NCBI GenBank assembly: GCA_013115125.1
Contig: JABANN010000147.1
Location: 1-61,724 of the forward strand
Source of the DNA: Perkinsus olseni
Lineage: Eukaryota; Perkinsozoa; Perkinsida
Direction: 5' to 3'
DNA length: 61,724 nucleotides
Position numbers and translations under genes: made by a program. Positions 22,577 through 32,570 of this stretch are shown here, piece after piece; within the stretch, counting starts at the first letter, position 1, and the number at the start of each line of letters is the position of its first letter. The notes under the pieces are model-generated. The model saw only the letters and a list, made by a program, of their open reading frames with translations, was not told where the DNA came from and ran no database searches.

Positions 22577-24125
22577 CTACCCGCCCACAGTCGGCACCCT
22601 CGACCACTCATCGCCTCCCTGGACTCCTCCCGGGCTCACCCACTGGACTGGTGAACACAGGCCTTGCAAGTCAACGGAAACTGTTATCAATGGTAGAAAT
22701 GATGCGTCTAATGGTGTAACTAAGAGTTGGGCTGAGGCTGCACTCGTCGCATGAACTCCCTCTGATTGATGTAGCGGACAGTCTCCGAGTGTATCACTGC
22801 ACCCGTCCTTCTCCCGCCATGAGGTTGACTCGTGCCTAGCGGAGAGATGAGACGATCGAGCATGAGCCCGACCCTTCATACCTCCGATCCTCTGCCGCAT
22901 AGCCCTTAGAAGCTCATAATCGCCATCGTGTCGGACGAGGTCGAACGCATCCCTCAGCCTTCGCAGCTGCTGACCACCGAACTCCCTGACAGAAGGCCCG
23001 AGTACTAAACATAGGGCTTGGCCTCCACTAGTACCTCAGTCGCGGTAATATCGCCACTTGACCAATGAGATTATAAACCTGCTCATCGTAAATGTCCATC
23101 TGCGCCAGGTTGCACGTAATGTCGCACGTCTGTTGAGGGTTCAATCGATACCTGAGAGGCTCTGGGTGAGCGGAACCCCCATTGCCATGCGCCTTACTGC
23201 CCCGTCCGCTGCCACGCAGGCGGTGGTGTCTCGCCCGGTAGAGTAGGAGCTGCACCTAGGGCGTTCACAGCGTGAGGACGGTAGCTCAGCCGGTCTCGCA
23301 ACTGGAAAGCAGTGTGCTACAGCTCCATCGATACACGGAATCGCTTACCTGCGGCAGGACGCCTCTGGCCATGAGAACATAGGCTGGCGGGTCCTTTGCT
23401 TCGTCCGTCTCCATCGTACCGGGTCGCGACAAAGTGCTCTTCTCAGTCGATACCAGTCCCATCGATCGGGCGAGGGAGAAGCCCATACATATGTTGGTTA
23501 TGTCGGGAATGGTAAGACTGACGGAGGCGTCTCTAATGCGAGTGGGGGCCACTCGGAATACTACCTGTCCATGTCCGATTGATACAGCTTCTCGGCAATA
23601 GCACAATAGAAGCTGTCAAGGTCCTTCCGACTATGCCTAATCAACGACAGTAATCCCACCGAAAACAGTGGAAGCATAGGGCCTCACTGTATGAACTCTA
23701 AGGCGTTCTGGCGTTCATGAGGGCAGTTGCAACAACACTGCAACGCTTTGGCTATACCTAAACCACAGACGATGAGCGATCATCACCGTAAGTACGCTCA
23801 TCGCTCACCCCAACAGAGATCACAAAGCTGACCCAGCCCGGCCTGAAGAAAGGCATCCGGGCCTCGACGTCGAGCTTCCGCCGCTAGAGCCAGAACGACG
23901 TCCGCTCCGAAGAGGACGGGGACATCCGTCTGTGTCTTCGGGTTTGCCGGTGTACCCGAGGCATTTGCCGACCTGCTCCAGTGCATGTGGACCGAATAAC
24001 CGGCGGTGCGTCACTCACAGCCCTTGCTTCTGGGAGCTCATGGCCATGGCATTGTTAGCATTGCTGAGCCTATCACAGTGAACTCCCAGCTTGGCCACTG
24101 ATATGACGATCGTCGTTAAGTCCAT
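22577..24125 (-). CDS. RAP/FASTK-like helical-repeat protein, probably organellar RNA-binding
   Basis: Repeated helical units read like the FASTK/RAP family that controls organelle RNA in alveolates: DMDLTTIVISVAKLGVHCD (about 24070-24130), LTIPDITNICMGFSLARSM (about 23470-23525), and LNPQQTCDITCNLAQMD then YDEQVYNLIGQVAI (about 23055-23145). A downstream segment, QLRRLRDAFDLVRHDGDYEL, ends the readable part. I see neither a clear C-terminal RAP domain nor a proven targeting peptide. The start at 24125 is the conservative choice; an upstream exon is possible. Several short introns are needed. The repeat pattern is the only evidence, so other alpha-solenoid families remain possible. Confidence 0.45.
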
Positions 24126-24198
24126 GTCCGATATCTGAGTCGATATGTGAGAGAACCTGACAAGAATACGTCAAACACAGTATGGTGCACAGTAGGCA

Positions 24199-25285
24199 TC
24201 ACCGTTTGATGCCTGTCTCCACCGCATCAGTGAGCTTCTTCAGACTCCGACTTTTTGCAAGCGATAACATCTCGTGCGGAGTGTGATAGTATTGATACAC
24301 GAAGCCGGTGAGTCGATGGACAGCAGCCGCCATAGCTGAGCCGGGCAACGGCCCTCCTTGGTACATGGGCACCTTGGGGTCCAACTCCTCCAGAAACTGA
24401 GGCGAGCTGTGAAGGGAGAGAGCCTCGACCTCCTCTTCTACCTGCCAGAACTCATCTTGGTTGCGAACAACGTTGATTCGAGAGGCGAGCTTCCGCCCTT
24501 CCTCCAATGCCTTAGCAACCGCCGCCGGCCGAAGCTGAGGGAATGTAAAGTGATTCGAGAGTCAGAGAATCCCGCCAAAGGGAAGTCGTAAAACTAGGTC
24601 GCGATGGACATGGTAGGGCTACGATGATACCTGAGCTTACCTCAGCGGTAGTAGAAGATAAAGATGCCGACCGATGGTACTCGCCTCTTTGGTCGTCCTC
24701 ACTGGACGACGAGCTCTCGTCAGAGGAATTACTACTCTCTGTGACGCTACTCTCATCAGAGTCCATCCACGCATACCTTCAGCACTTCCCAGGTTCCCCC
24801 ACTCACAAAAAAACTCCGCTCCGCTCAAGGAACGTATCCGATCGCCCCTAGCTACTCACCTCTTGCGCCTCTTTGGCTTAGAACGCGCCGAACTGCTAGC
24901 TGCCTTTCGCTTGACGTCTTTCTGCTTACTCGAGCCCCCCTTTCCCCGGCTCTAGATACGAACAACTATCCCTCACTCCGCATGATAGCGGCAGGCCCGC
25001 CATTACTAAGACCGGACTTACATCTTTTTTAGGAGTCCGCTCCTCCCTCCTGGCGGACTTCGGCGCCTCGCTCGTAATTTCCATGTCTTCGGTATCGCTC
25101 ATGATACGCATGTCGCTCGACTCGGAGCTGCCAGCATCGATCTCGACGCCCCTTGATCTCTTGCTTATCACTCACCTTGTGTCGTCGTCATACTGGGACG
25201 CCCGTTTGACCGTGGTTTCCCTCTTTCTGGCGTCGTCGACAGCGGAGGCCAGGTCCCCTATATCAGAGTCCTCGGACTCGGACAT
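24199..25285 (-). CDS. Unidentified nuclear-type protein with acidic/basic low-complexity N-terminus
   Basis: Start 25285 gives MSESEDSDIGDLASAVDDAR. Further exons carry acidic serine tracts (SDMRIMSDTEDMEITSE), a basic lysine/arginine tract (KRKAASSSARSKPKRRKR, which looks like a nuclear localisation signal), and a long Ser/Asp/Glu run near 24650-24760. The last exon (24199 to about 24530) is different: a compact, probably folded domain with INVVRNQDEFWQVEEEVEAL, then PQFLEELDPKVPMYQGG, then LTGFVYQYYHTPHEMLSLAK, ending ETGIKR. I do not recognise that domain. At least three introns are needed. The composition suggests a chromatin or RNA-associated nuclear protein; this is inference only. Confidence 0.5.
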
Positions 25286-25639
25286 GGTCTCCTTCCAGCT
25301 CTTATGAGCACTCTAAAGCGTCACACCGTGGGGCCCTTCGCTTTGAATCCTAGTGAGCCTACACTGCTGTTCCTCGGGGACCTTCTAGCTGTCCCTGTGG
25401 GGCCTCTACGACGACCAAGCATGACGAAAGACCACCACTACGAAGAAAATCTTTCAGTCTCCCAGTAGGTACTCCAACGCAACACTGACACTGGAGCTTC
25501 CACAATAGCATGATGCATATGGCACGCCTGTCAAAAGTATCTAGTCCTATGGAGTTAGGCATGACCCTCATGCCCCTTCGGTTCCAGCTTGGCGTGAACA
25601 GTGACGCACTTGCCTGGAACACATCCCACCGATCGACTC

Positions 25640-26275
25640 ACTTACCATCAACAACCACACGACTCACCGTCCTTGCACTTAACAGCCGCAGCGTCTCCCG
25701 AGAGATGCTTCGGGTCATCGCCGTGGAGCTCCTCGCTGCTGCCAACCATAGTGGCCGTGTGGAGTGGCTGGAAATGGCAGCGCATCCTTCCACCCAATAC
25801 CCAGCAGTCGAAACCTCACCTTATGTTTCCCATCATTGACGTAGGTCTCATGACTTTCGACCGAGCTTGAGCTCTCGGATATCTGCGAGGGCTCACCCCC
25901 GGCTCCAAGGCGGTCCAGGCCAAAGAGGCCGCCTCCTAAAGCACATCAACTGCCCCTCCCTTCGGTGGTAGACTTGACTCCTACTGGCGAAGCCCGGGTC
26001 ATGGATCATCCCAAACCCTCTTTCCATGTCGCCGAACTCTCTTGCCATGTCGTCGAAAATCCTATTACGTCGGACTGGCTCGAAAAAGTCATCATCGCCA
26101 AATATTCCATCTGACGACTCGGGGTCGATCGGTTGTGGAGGAGCACCTAGCAGCGAGCTGCCCGGCCAGCGAGGGTGAAGGTCGACTCACGCTCGGGCTG
26201 GAGTGCGTCCAGTGGGATGGGCTCTCCTCTCAGCTGCCTGTTGCTCTTGCGGTGCTGCAGCATCCGAAGCATCAT
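25640..26275 (-). CDS. Myeloid leukemia factor (MLF)-like protein, 3' end unresolved
   Basis: The start at 26275 (the second ATG of an ATG ATG pair lies 3 bp on) gives MMLRMLQHRKSNRQLRGEP. An intron (about 26145-26190, GTGAGT to GCTAG) joins to APPQPIDPESSDGIFGDDDF, then a FDDMAREFGDMERGFGM segment. A later exon has ISESSSSVESHETYVNDGKH, which resembles the MLF hallmark of a short serine run followed by a beta-rich segment. MLF proteins are small nucleo-cytoplasmic adaptors linked to chaperones and transcription. The exons toward the 3' end, including a possible RSISRETLRLLSART segment, are uncertain, as is the stop. The assignment is tentative. Confidence 0.4.
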
Positions 26276-26593
26276 GTCATCTGAGATTTACACGGGGCTG
26301 CTGCTGATCATCACCATCATCGTCGTGGGCAGGCCTACCTGGGACCTTGAGCCAGAAATATCCAGCAGACAGAGGAAGATAGGTGAGGAAGAGAACGAGG
26401 AGATGTGTGGTCATTTGAAGAGAATCGATAGCTATTACGAGATCTTCTCACCCCTGAATGGCCAACTCATAAGCCAATAGTAAGACAAGTAATCAGTAGT
26501 AGTCTACGAGGAATGGTAGTTGACAACAACAACACGCCTCCGCCGCCGCTGCCGTCTTCACAATTTTACATATCCATCAGCATAATCGCCTTC

Positions 26594-27829
26594 TCATCGT
26601 CGATTAGGATCATACACGACCTGACCTCGAATCATGCAGAGTGGTCGTCTGTTGCCCACAGGACGGAGACCAGGAGGCCAGATATTCGCCGAGGCCCGCA
26701 TCCTCCTCTCCTGCGCCGCTGCAATGACGTCTTCATCGGAAACGGCTGGGCTGCCATCATCATCCACCTCAGAATCGTTAACTTCAGACTCCACAGTACG
26801 CCGCCTCACCGTCGACGTTTTTAAGCCATCATGACCAGCTCCGCTCCGCCCGACTAATTTACGATTTTTACTCGTTGGAGTTCCTCTCCGGGAGGCCCTC
26901 ACAGAGCGTCTAGTAGGGCCTTGATCCAGGTCAGACGTGTAATCGCTGACCGTCTCATCGTCAATGCCAAGCCGCTTCGGGGGTCTTCTCGACCGTCGCT
27001 TGGGCAAGTTTCTCGGGGTGACCGAGGCAGTGCCCGCTGGCTTACCGACGTAATCTGACGTGTCACTCTCAGGATCCCACTCGTCCTCATCGGTCCCCGT
27101 CCGCTTAGACGGCGATCGTCGCCGCTTCCTCGACTTCACAGTGGCCGGGGCGGCCTCCTTCTCATCTTGCTGAGCCTTGGTCTTCTTATCAGATCCGTCA
27201 CCCAGTGTCATGACTATCTCGCCAAGATGGCACGGATTCTCCCGACACACCATCGCGAGCAGGAGCCGCAGCTCCTTGGAACGCAGAAGGAGCTCATCAG
27301 CCTCAGCAAACAGCGGTAGGCATTCGACGCTCCGAGGCCCCACCAGGCCCATCGGTTGGGGATGCGGTTCCACATCAGCAGAGACGTAGAGGATCCTATC
27401 GTCACCAAACAGCTTGTTCGTCAGCTCCACGCACAGGCGGTTGTCAACGAAGGTCCACCGAGCTGACACCTCGTCCGGCCTGATCGATCGTCGTATCGAC
27501 TTGGGAACGACCTTCTCGACGTATGTCAACTCCGGTGGCTTCTTCTTCGCCCGGCATATCAACAGCTCGAAGGACTCGGGCTCTTCAGGCGGCTCCGGCG
27601 GCATGTCATCGATGGTCGGAAGCTCAGCGGCTTGCTCTGCTTGTGGCTGCTGCGGTGGCTGGGGCTGGTCCTCCATGAACTGGTCAAGCATCGTGAGCCA
27701 CGGTGCATGATCTCCCTGCTGATGCTGCTCAAGACCGTCCATCAGAGCCGACCCGAAGGCCAGGGCCTTGGCCATCTCGAATGAGGGGGAGTTCAATTGC
27801 GTCACCGTCGACCCCGACGAGAATGACAT
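26594..27829 (-). CDS. Large unidentified nuclear-type protein, mostly disordered C-terminus
   Basis: This is one uninterrupted frame ending at 26594. I prefer the start at 27829 (MSFSSGSTVTQLNSPSFEM). In-frame upstream sequence exists, with another ATG at 27907. The N-terminal half looks folded: AKALAFGSALMDGLEQ, a Gln/Pro-rich linker, then RPDEVSARWTFVDNRL, ELTNKLFGDDRILYVSADVE and SKELRLLLAMVCREN. The C-terminal half is highly charged, with KSRKRRRSPSKRTGTDEDEW and repeated RR/SS patches typical of nuclear disordered tails, ending VYDPNRR. No catalytic motif or known domain is recognised. About 412 residues from 27829. Confidence 0.6.
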   Translation of the reverse strand: MSFSSGSTVTQLNSPSFEMAKALAFGSALMDGLEQHQQGDHAPWLTMLDQFMEDQPQPPQQPQAEQAAELPTIDDMPPEPPEEPESFELLICRAKKKPPELTYVEKVVPKSIRRSIRPDEVSARWTFVDNRLCVELTNKLFGDDRILYVSADVEPHPQPMGLVGPRSVECLPLFAEADELLLRSKELRLLLAMVCRENPCHLGEIVMTLGDGSDKKTKAQQDEKEAAPATVKSRKRRRSPSKRTGTDEDEWDPESDTSDYVGKPAGTASVTPRNLPKRRSRRPPKRLGIDDETVSDYTSDLDQGPTRRSVRASRRGTPTSKNRKLVGRSGAGHDGLKTSTVRRRTVESEVNDSEVDDDGSPAVSDEDVIAAAQERRMRASANIWPPGLRPVGNRRPLCMIRGQVVYDPNRR

Positions 27830-28076
27830 TGTAAAAAATGAGGAGTGAACCGCTGAACCGACAACTCCGTCACCCTTCGGAGAGCGCAACGGCTGCACAG
27901 AGGCCATGGAGAAAACAGCATGTCCTGAGGTCTCAATAGCACGTCCCTCCAGAGCTGCTGCTATTGCTACTTGTCGTAGTGGACGCCTGAGCCGGCTGTA
28001 TTGTACTGGCGCATTCTGCACACACGGTCCTGAAGGGAGTAAGGTCTAGAGGATGGGATGAGGGCTCCACGCTGGC

Positions 28077-28554
28077 CTACCCGAGGTTAGACCCTAATTC
28101 ACTGAGGTAGTTGGAGCACATGTTACAGACGGAATCGCCGCATGCACTGCACTGCGTGAAGGTAAGCACACACTGATCGGTGACCGATACCCGCAGGCAG
28201 CCGCAATACTTGCATCTGCCATCAGTGTCTAGTCGACTTCTCACAAGAGATGCTACTGACTTTGGCTCTGGCGGAGGTGCCGCAGCGGGGGCCTGCACCA
28301 CGGTCCTCCCCTTAGCAGCGGTGGATGAGGGGAGGGCCTGCGCGGCCTGCATCAGCTTGTGGAAAGTACTCTCTGCAACTGCTGCTTTGTCGATCCGTAC
28401 GTGCTTCACGGCCTACCGCAGGCAAACCCTCAGTCCTCGAGCGTTGCTATAGTTAACCCACCTCAGCCTGGAAAGAGGTACGGCCGCTGAGACCACGCTC
28501 CGGAGTGCCGCCCGTGAGGTCGATGACGTCCTCGATAGTCCTTTTCCGAGTCAT
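28077..28554 (-). CDS. Small cysteine-rich protein, SIVA-like
   Basis: Two exons: 28462-28554 (MTRKRTIEDVIDLTGGTPER) and 28077-28412, joined across a 49-bp GT-AG intron in phase 0 to give about 142 residues. The middle segment (VAESTFHKLMQAAQALPSS) is followed by a Pro/Ala linker and a C-terminal zinc-binding cluster: CKYCGCLRV, then FTQCSACGDSVCNMCSNYL. The spacing of CxxC pairs and the helical STFHKLMQAA segment recall the SIVA family, whose C-terminus is a cysteine-rich B-box/ring-like zinc fold. The match is by pattern only. It could equally be another small zinc-ribbon protein. The stop is at 28077-28079. Confidence 0.55.
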
Positions 28555-28826
28555 AATGAAAATAACAAGCAACTGAGCACGGCAAGGCCACACTCAGGTC
28601 CTATCAAAGGAGGACTATCGCTGTTAATGGCACCTGTTGAAGTCACACACGTTTACACTCTGGAGTCGACACCATAAGTGAGCCTCATTAAAGGCGCCCT
28701 CGAATGGAGGGTGCACCACAACACTGTACTGAAGAAAGCGAGAAACGTAGACGATGGAATGGTAGGCGATGATCAGTAAATATAGCGTATTAGGGTTCAG
28801 TGTTTATCAGGAAATACAGGAAATTC

Positions 28827-31793
28827 TCATGCGGGTTGATCGGCCTCCTTCAACTGCTGCATCGCCTTCGGGATGGCGTTTCCCAACCTCTCCTTGACCT
28901 CGGCCGGGCACTCTGCCAACCATGGGTGGTTCTGAGCTTCCCATCTTCGGAAGGCGTCCAAGATGGTCATCTTCAACACCACACCATCCAGCAACGGATC
29001 ATGAACCTCCTCTTCCTCAGAGTCCCCATCCGAGTCGCTGTCTTCAGCATACTCCTCTAGCTGACCAAGGATCTCATTATAAGCATCCTCCTCGCTGAGC
29101 TCCTCCTCATCATCGTCGTCGCTACCATCGATATCACCGCTGGTATCAATCAAGTCATTCAACAGTGTAGCTCCCCTGACATGCGACCTTTGGCGGTCAC
29201 GCTTGACCTCATACTCCAGGCCACTGGTGAGGACTTCGATGAGCCTCACAGGAAGCGGGGTCCTGGTCCTGACGTTGAGGAGGGCCGGCGCACGGCTGTC
29301 GATAAGCTTGATCAGAGCCGTGAGGAGTATCGTCCTCGAGTCCCTAGCCGCCACTTTAGACGCAGTAACACACCACATGGCCATCAACGCCTCCAGTCCC
29401 GTAGCCGCCTTGCCTTCGAGAGGGATAGTAAAGCTGGCCATAGCATCCACGACCTCGACAGGATTAGCATGGACGAGTCGAGCGAAGACGACCAAGAGAG
29501 ACTGGACCAAGTGCTGGGCCCTGGCCGCCAGCAGCCTCTGCAGCATGGCCTGCATGAACTGTGGTCCTAGGGCAGATCCCATGCGCTCCACTACCGCGGT
29601 GATGAGCGGTCCGGCGAACATAGCGGCTGAGTCGTCCAGCTCGTCAGCATTGAGCAGTCTCTCCAAAGTAGAGAGTATCATCGCCTTGGACTGCTCCAGC
29701 TGCTCCATAGGGGCTCTACGGACCACGTAAAGCAGAGTGTCGCAAGCGTTCTGGATGAGAGGGGCATCAGTGGTGTGCAAGCATAGGCTCAGCAGGGGCT
29801 TCACACAGGACCACATGTCCTCAGGGTAGGGCACCGTGGACCGCTTCAGCAGGATGGACAGCAACTCGATGGAGCTTCCGACGGTGTGGCTCTCGTACTC
29901 ATCAGGGTTGGACAGACACTGGCGGATCTTCGGCGTCACCGTCGAGGAGACCTTACCGAGGAGGCTCGGGTCAACAGCACAGGCGCAAGACAGAAGGTCC
30001 AACACTTGCAAGTGGACCAACGGGTCCATGGCCGCCCGGTCCCACAGACTCATAGTCAGGGCAAGGAAGTCGTCACTGACAGCCACTATGCTTTCAGGCG
30101 AGTAACGAGTGATGGATGTCAATGCCTCGATGCAGAGGTGCATAGACTCGTCGGCGAGGCCTTCGCCGGACCAACTCATCAGACTGCCAATGGACTGGAA
30201 GCCGCCACCACTGAGGAGGAGCTGATTGCACTCATCAGGTCGTTGAGCGGCGCATATACGAAGATACTGGCAGAAGGCCCGGGTAGCGATAAGACGGAGG
30301 CAAATGTGGTTCTTTGGCTGCATCGCCTGGAGGCTGTGCTGCAGGACGCTGTAGCAATCAGCAGTAAAACACGACTTCATGTAGTCTGATATCTTAGCAA
30401 GCAAAGCGAGGCCGCGCAGCCGCAAGAATGGCGGGGAATCTTCCTGACCAACAATCCCAGCCGCAACCTTCACGAGGTTGTCAACCTGTGCAATGGGCTT
30501 CCTCTTCTCGCCATGGTGGTTGATGGCCTCACACGCCCAACCAGTCATCAGCAGGCCCACCTCCGTCTTCTTCCATGCATAAGGGTTGGCGCTAGCAGCC
30601 GTGCCATCTCTGACCAGGGCAGTGGCCACCTCGATGATGGCTTTGAAGGCCTCACTGCTGAAAGCTTCGAGCATTTCCGCAGCCATGCCCTCCGCAGACA
30701 GCCGAACCGTGAGGGCAGCAAAATCGTCGTCCTCATTAGCGAGGAACGTGGCCGGATCATCGGACCACTCGGCCATCTGGCTCTCCGTTATCTGACAGTA
30801 GGACGCCAGCAGCTCCAAGACGACAGCAGTCTTCCCCTTCACGATCGAGCGCAGCTTCGACTTCGACACCACCGACGACAGCAACTCACAGAACTGCACG
30901 AGCAGGGTGGTCGGGCCACCGTCCTCCTCCTCGTCAATGCCGCCCTCCTCTGAGTTCACCACCAAATTCACGTACTGGGCCTGGGCGTTTCGGATGAACT
31001 CACATACGGGGTCCATGTCGGCGTCGAGGATCGGCTTCATCGATGAACCAAGCCTCTGCAGGAGCCTGCTGACCGCCCGGACTGCAGCAAGGACCGTCAG
31101 GACATCTCCACTACGAGCCATTTGCTCTACCACCGGAAGCCAACCCTTCAGAACCCCCGCCGCCAGTTCACTGCGCTGGGCTTTGGACACCGCCTGCTCA
31201 GCCACAATGGCGGCTGAGCTACTGAAGAGATCGAGGGCCTTCCACCTTGCCACCAGATCAACGTTGGTGTCTACTGCGAGGCTTCTCAGGGAGCCTTCAA
31301 GATTCAGCAGATGACCGGCGACCTCTGGGCCGGCCTCGTCCTGAAAGACTTGGAGCAAGTCAAAGCAGACGGCACGACGATCTCGTTGGGCCGCCGGGTT
31401 TTGCATCGTCTGCACTACACTATCCAGGACATGCTCCCAACCCTGCAGCGCCGTCTGGGCAGCGCACTGAGCCGCACAGGCATGGACAAGCTTCCGCACG
31501 GTACTGTTGGGCTCGAAGATATCCTTCGCCAGAATCTCTCTGATGCCATTCTGTTCGTCCGCCGCTAGGTCGCCCCAACGGTTCTTCACATTGCGCTTGA
31601 CAATGGTCAGTGCCAACTGCCTCATGGGGATAGATTGCGACGGATCTACGGCGAGGCGGCAGAGCGTCGTCTGGAAGCCCGGCAGAGCCTCCTGCTTCGC
31701 CAGGGCTCCCTCAGCGGACCTTCGGATGTCCGCGTTGGGAGAGGTCAAACCCTCTAGAAGAGAGAGTAGCGTCGTGCCGCAGTCGGAAGACAT
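28827..31793 (-). CDS. IPO9: Importin-9 / Kap114-type nuclear import receptor
   Basis: This is a karyopherin-beta receptor of the importin-9/Kap114 class, which imports core histones and other basic cargoes and chaperones them. A single long frame from MSSDCGTTLLSLLEGLTS (start 31793) gives 988 residues; in-frame sequence continues upstream to about 31901 but contains a GTGAGT...CAG-like stretch and is probably 5' leader. The N-terminal HEAT repeats include IPMRQLALTIVKRNVKNRW, the typical RQLA-x-x-LK signature. HEAT repeats fill the protein. A long acidic loop near the C-terminus (DGSDDDDEEELSEEDAYNEI then EDSDSDGDSEEEEVHDPL) matches the Kap114/importin-9 acidic insertion, followed by a terminal helix pair. 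No introns are needed in this unusually long exon. It is divergent with the transporter gene at 32571. Confidence 0.88.
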   Translation of the reverse strand: MSSDCGTTLLSLLEGLTSPNADIRRSAEGALAKQEALPGFQTTLCRLAVDPSQSIPMRQLALTIVKRNVKNRWGDLAADEQNGIREILAKDIFEPNSTVRKLVHACAAQCAAQTALQGWEHVLDSVVQTMQNPAAQRDRRAVCFDLLQVFQDEAGPEVAGHLLNLEGSLRSLAVDTNVDLVARWKALDLFSSSAAIVAEQAVSKAQRSELAAGVLKGWLPVVEQMARSGDVLTVLAAVRAVSRLLQRLGSSMKPILDADMDPVCEFIRNAQAQYVNLVVNSEEGGIDEEEDGGPTTLLVQFCELLSSVVSKSKLRSIVKGKTAVVLELLASYCQITESQMAEWSDDPATFLANEDDDFAALTVRLSAEGMAAEMLEAFSSEAFKAIIEVATALVRDGTAASANPYAWKKTEVGLLMTGWACEAINHHGEKRKPIAQVDNLVKVAAGIVGQEDSPPFLRLRGLALLAKISDYMKSCFTADCYSVLQHSLQAMQPKNHICLRLIATRAFCQYLRICAAQRPDECNQLLLSGGGFQSIGSLMSWSGEGLADESMHLCIEALTSITRYSPESIVAVSDDFLALTMSLWDRAAMDPLVHLQVLDLLSCACAVDPSLLGKVSSTVTPKIRQCLSNPDEYESHTVGSSIELLSILLKRSTVPYPEDMWSCVKPLLSLCLHTTDAPLIQNACDTLLYVVRRAPMEQLEQSKAMILSTLERLLNADELDDSAAMFAGPLITAVVERMGSALGPQFMQAMLQRLLAARAQHLVQSLLVVFARLVHANPVEVVDAMASFTIPLEGKAATGLEALMAMWCVTASKVAARDSRTILLTALIKLIDSRAPALLNVRTRTPLPVRLIEVLTSGLEYEVKRDRQRSHVRGATLLNDLIDTSGDIDGSDDDDEEELSEEDAYNEILGQLEEYAEDSDSDGDSEEEEVHDPLLDGVVLKMTILDAFRRWEAQNHPWLAECPAEVKERLGNAIPKAMQQLKEADQPA

Positions 31794-32570
31794 CGAACTG
31801 CAGAAGGCAGCTGCTGGGGGAGGAGAAGAAATACAATCCTGAGAGAACTCACCATCAGAGCCCAACGAGAGGTCGGGGGATCTAGCAAGAGAATCTTTCA
31901 TACGCCAACTCTTATCGGAGTACCCCTCGGTAAATCGGCGTCTAAGAGAAGAGCTCGAGAGCTGAATACTTCCTGAAGCTGCCTGGGCCTGTGATACACT
32001 GCCAAAAGTATGTAAAAAGCCTCGGCGGAGTGACCGAGATCCACGACGTCACCTAGACGCCAGCGCGTAAGTTGCTTCGATCGTTTCGAACGCTGGAGAC
32101 CTGGGACGAGCGAAATTCGAGGAAAATAAAAGGCTGCTGGTCACCAGGGCGAGAAGAGCGTAGCAGGCGTTACATTGAGACGGACAGTGGATCCTGCAAG
32201 CAAGGAAGGAGCACTTGTTCAATCGGGCGACCAAAACACGAGAAAGACGAATCGATTAAAGTGGCGTAGCGAGATATCACCACGCCGACTTGCGTTGTCA
32301 AGACTCTCCATCCTTACGTGTTCGAGGCCGCGTGATAGTGCCCAAACGACGTTCAGGTAGCTCGCTGAGGAACGTTGATTTCAACACAGATATACTCGCC
32401 GATTTCAGCTCAAAAAATACGTCCGAATTTTTATTTTTCGTGACAGAACAGGGCACCGCTATCAGGCTCCATCTCTGCCCACCACAACATCTCTCCGCTA
32501 GCAACGCAGCATGAGTCTGCTTGAGTGAATAGGGGTCGTTGGTCTCAGGCGTTTTGCGTATTTTATCATA
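31794..32570. promoter_or_regulatory. Shared upstream region of divergent genes
   Basis: About 780 bp separates the importin-9 start (minus) from the nucleotide-sugar transporter start (plus). This is the only head-to-head junction in the window. No long coding frame is convincing here. It must hold the promoters or transcription start regions of both neighbouring gene blocks. I see no recognisable TATA or other core element and do not assign specific sites. Confidence 0.5.
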
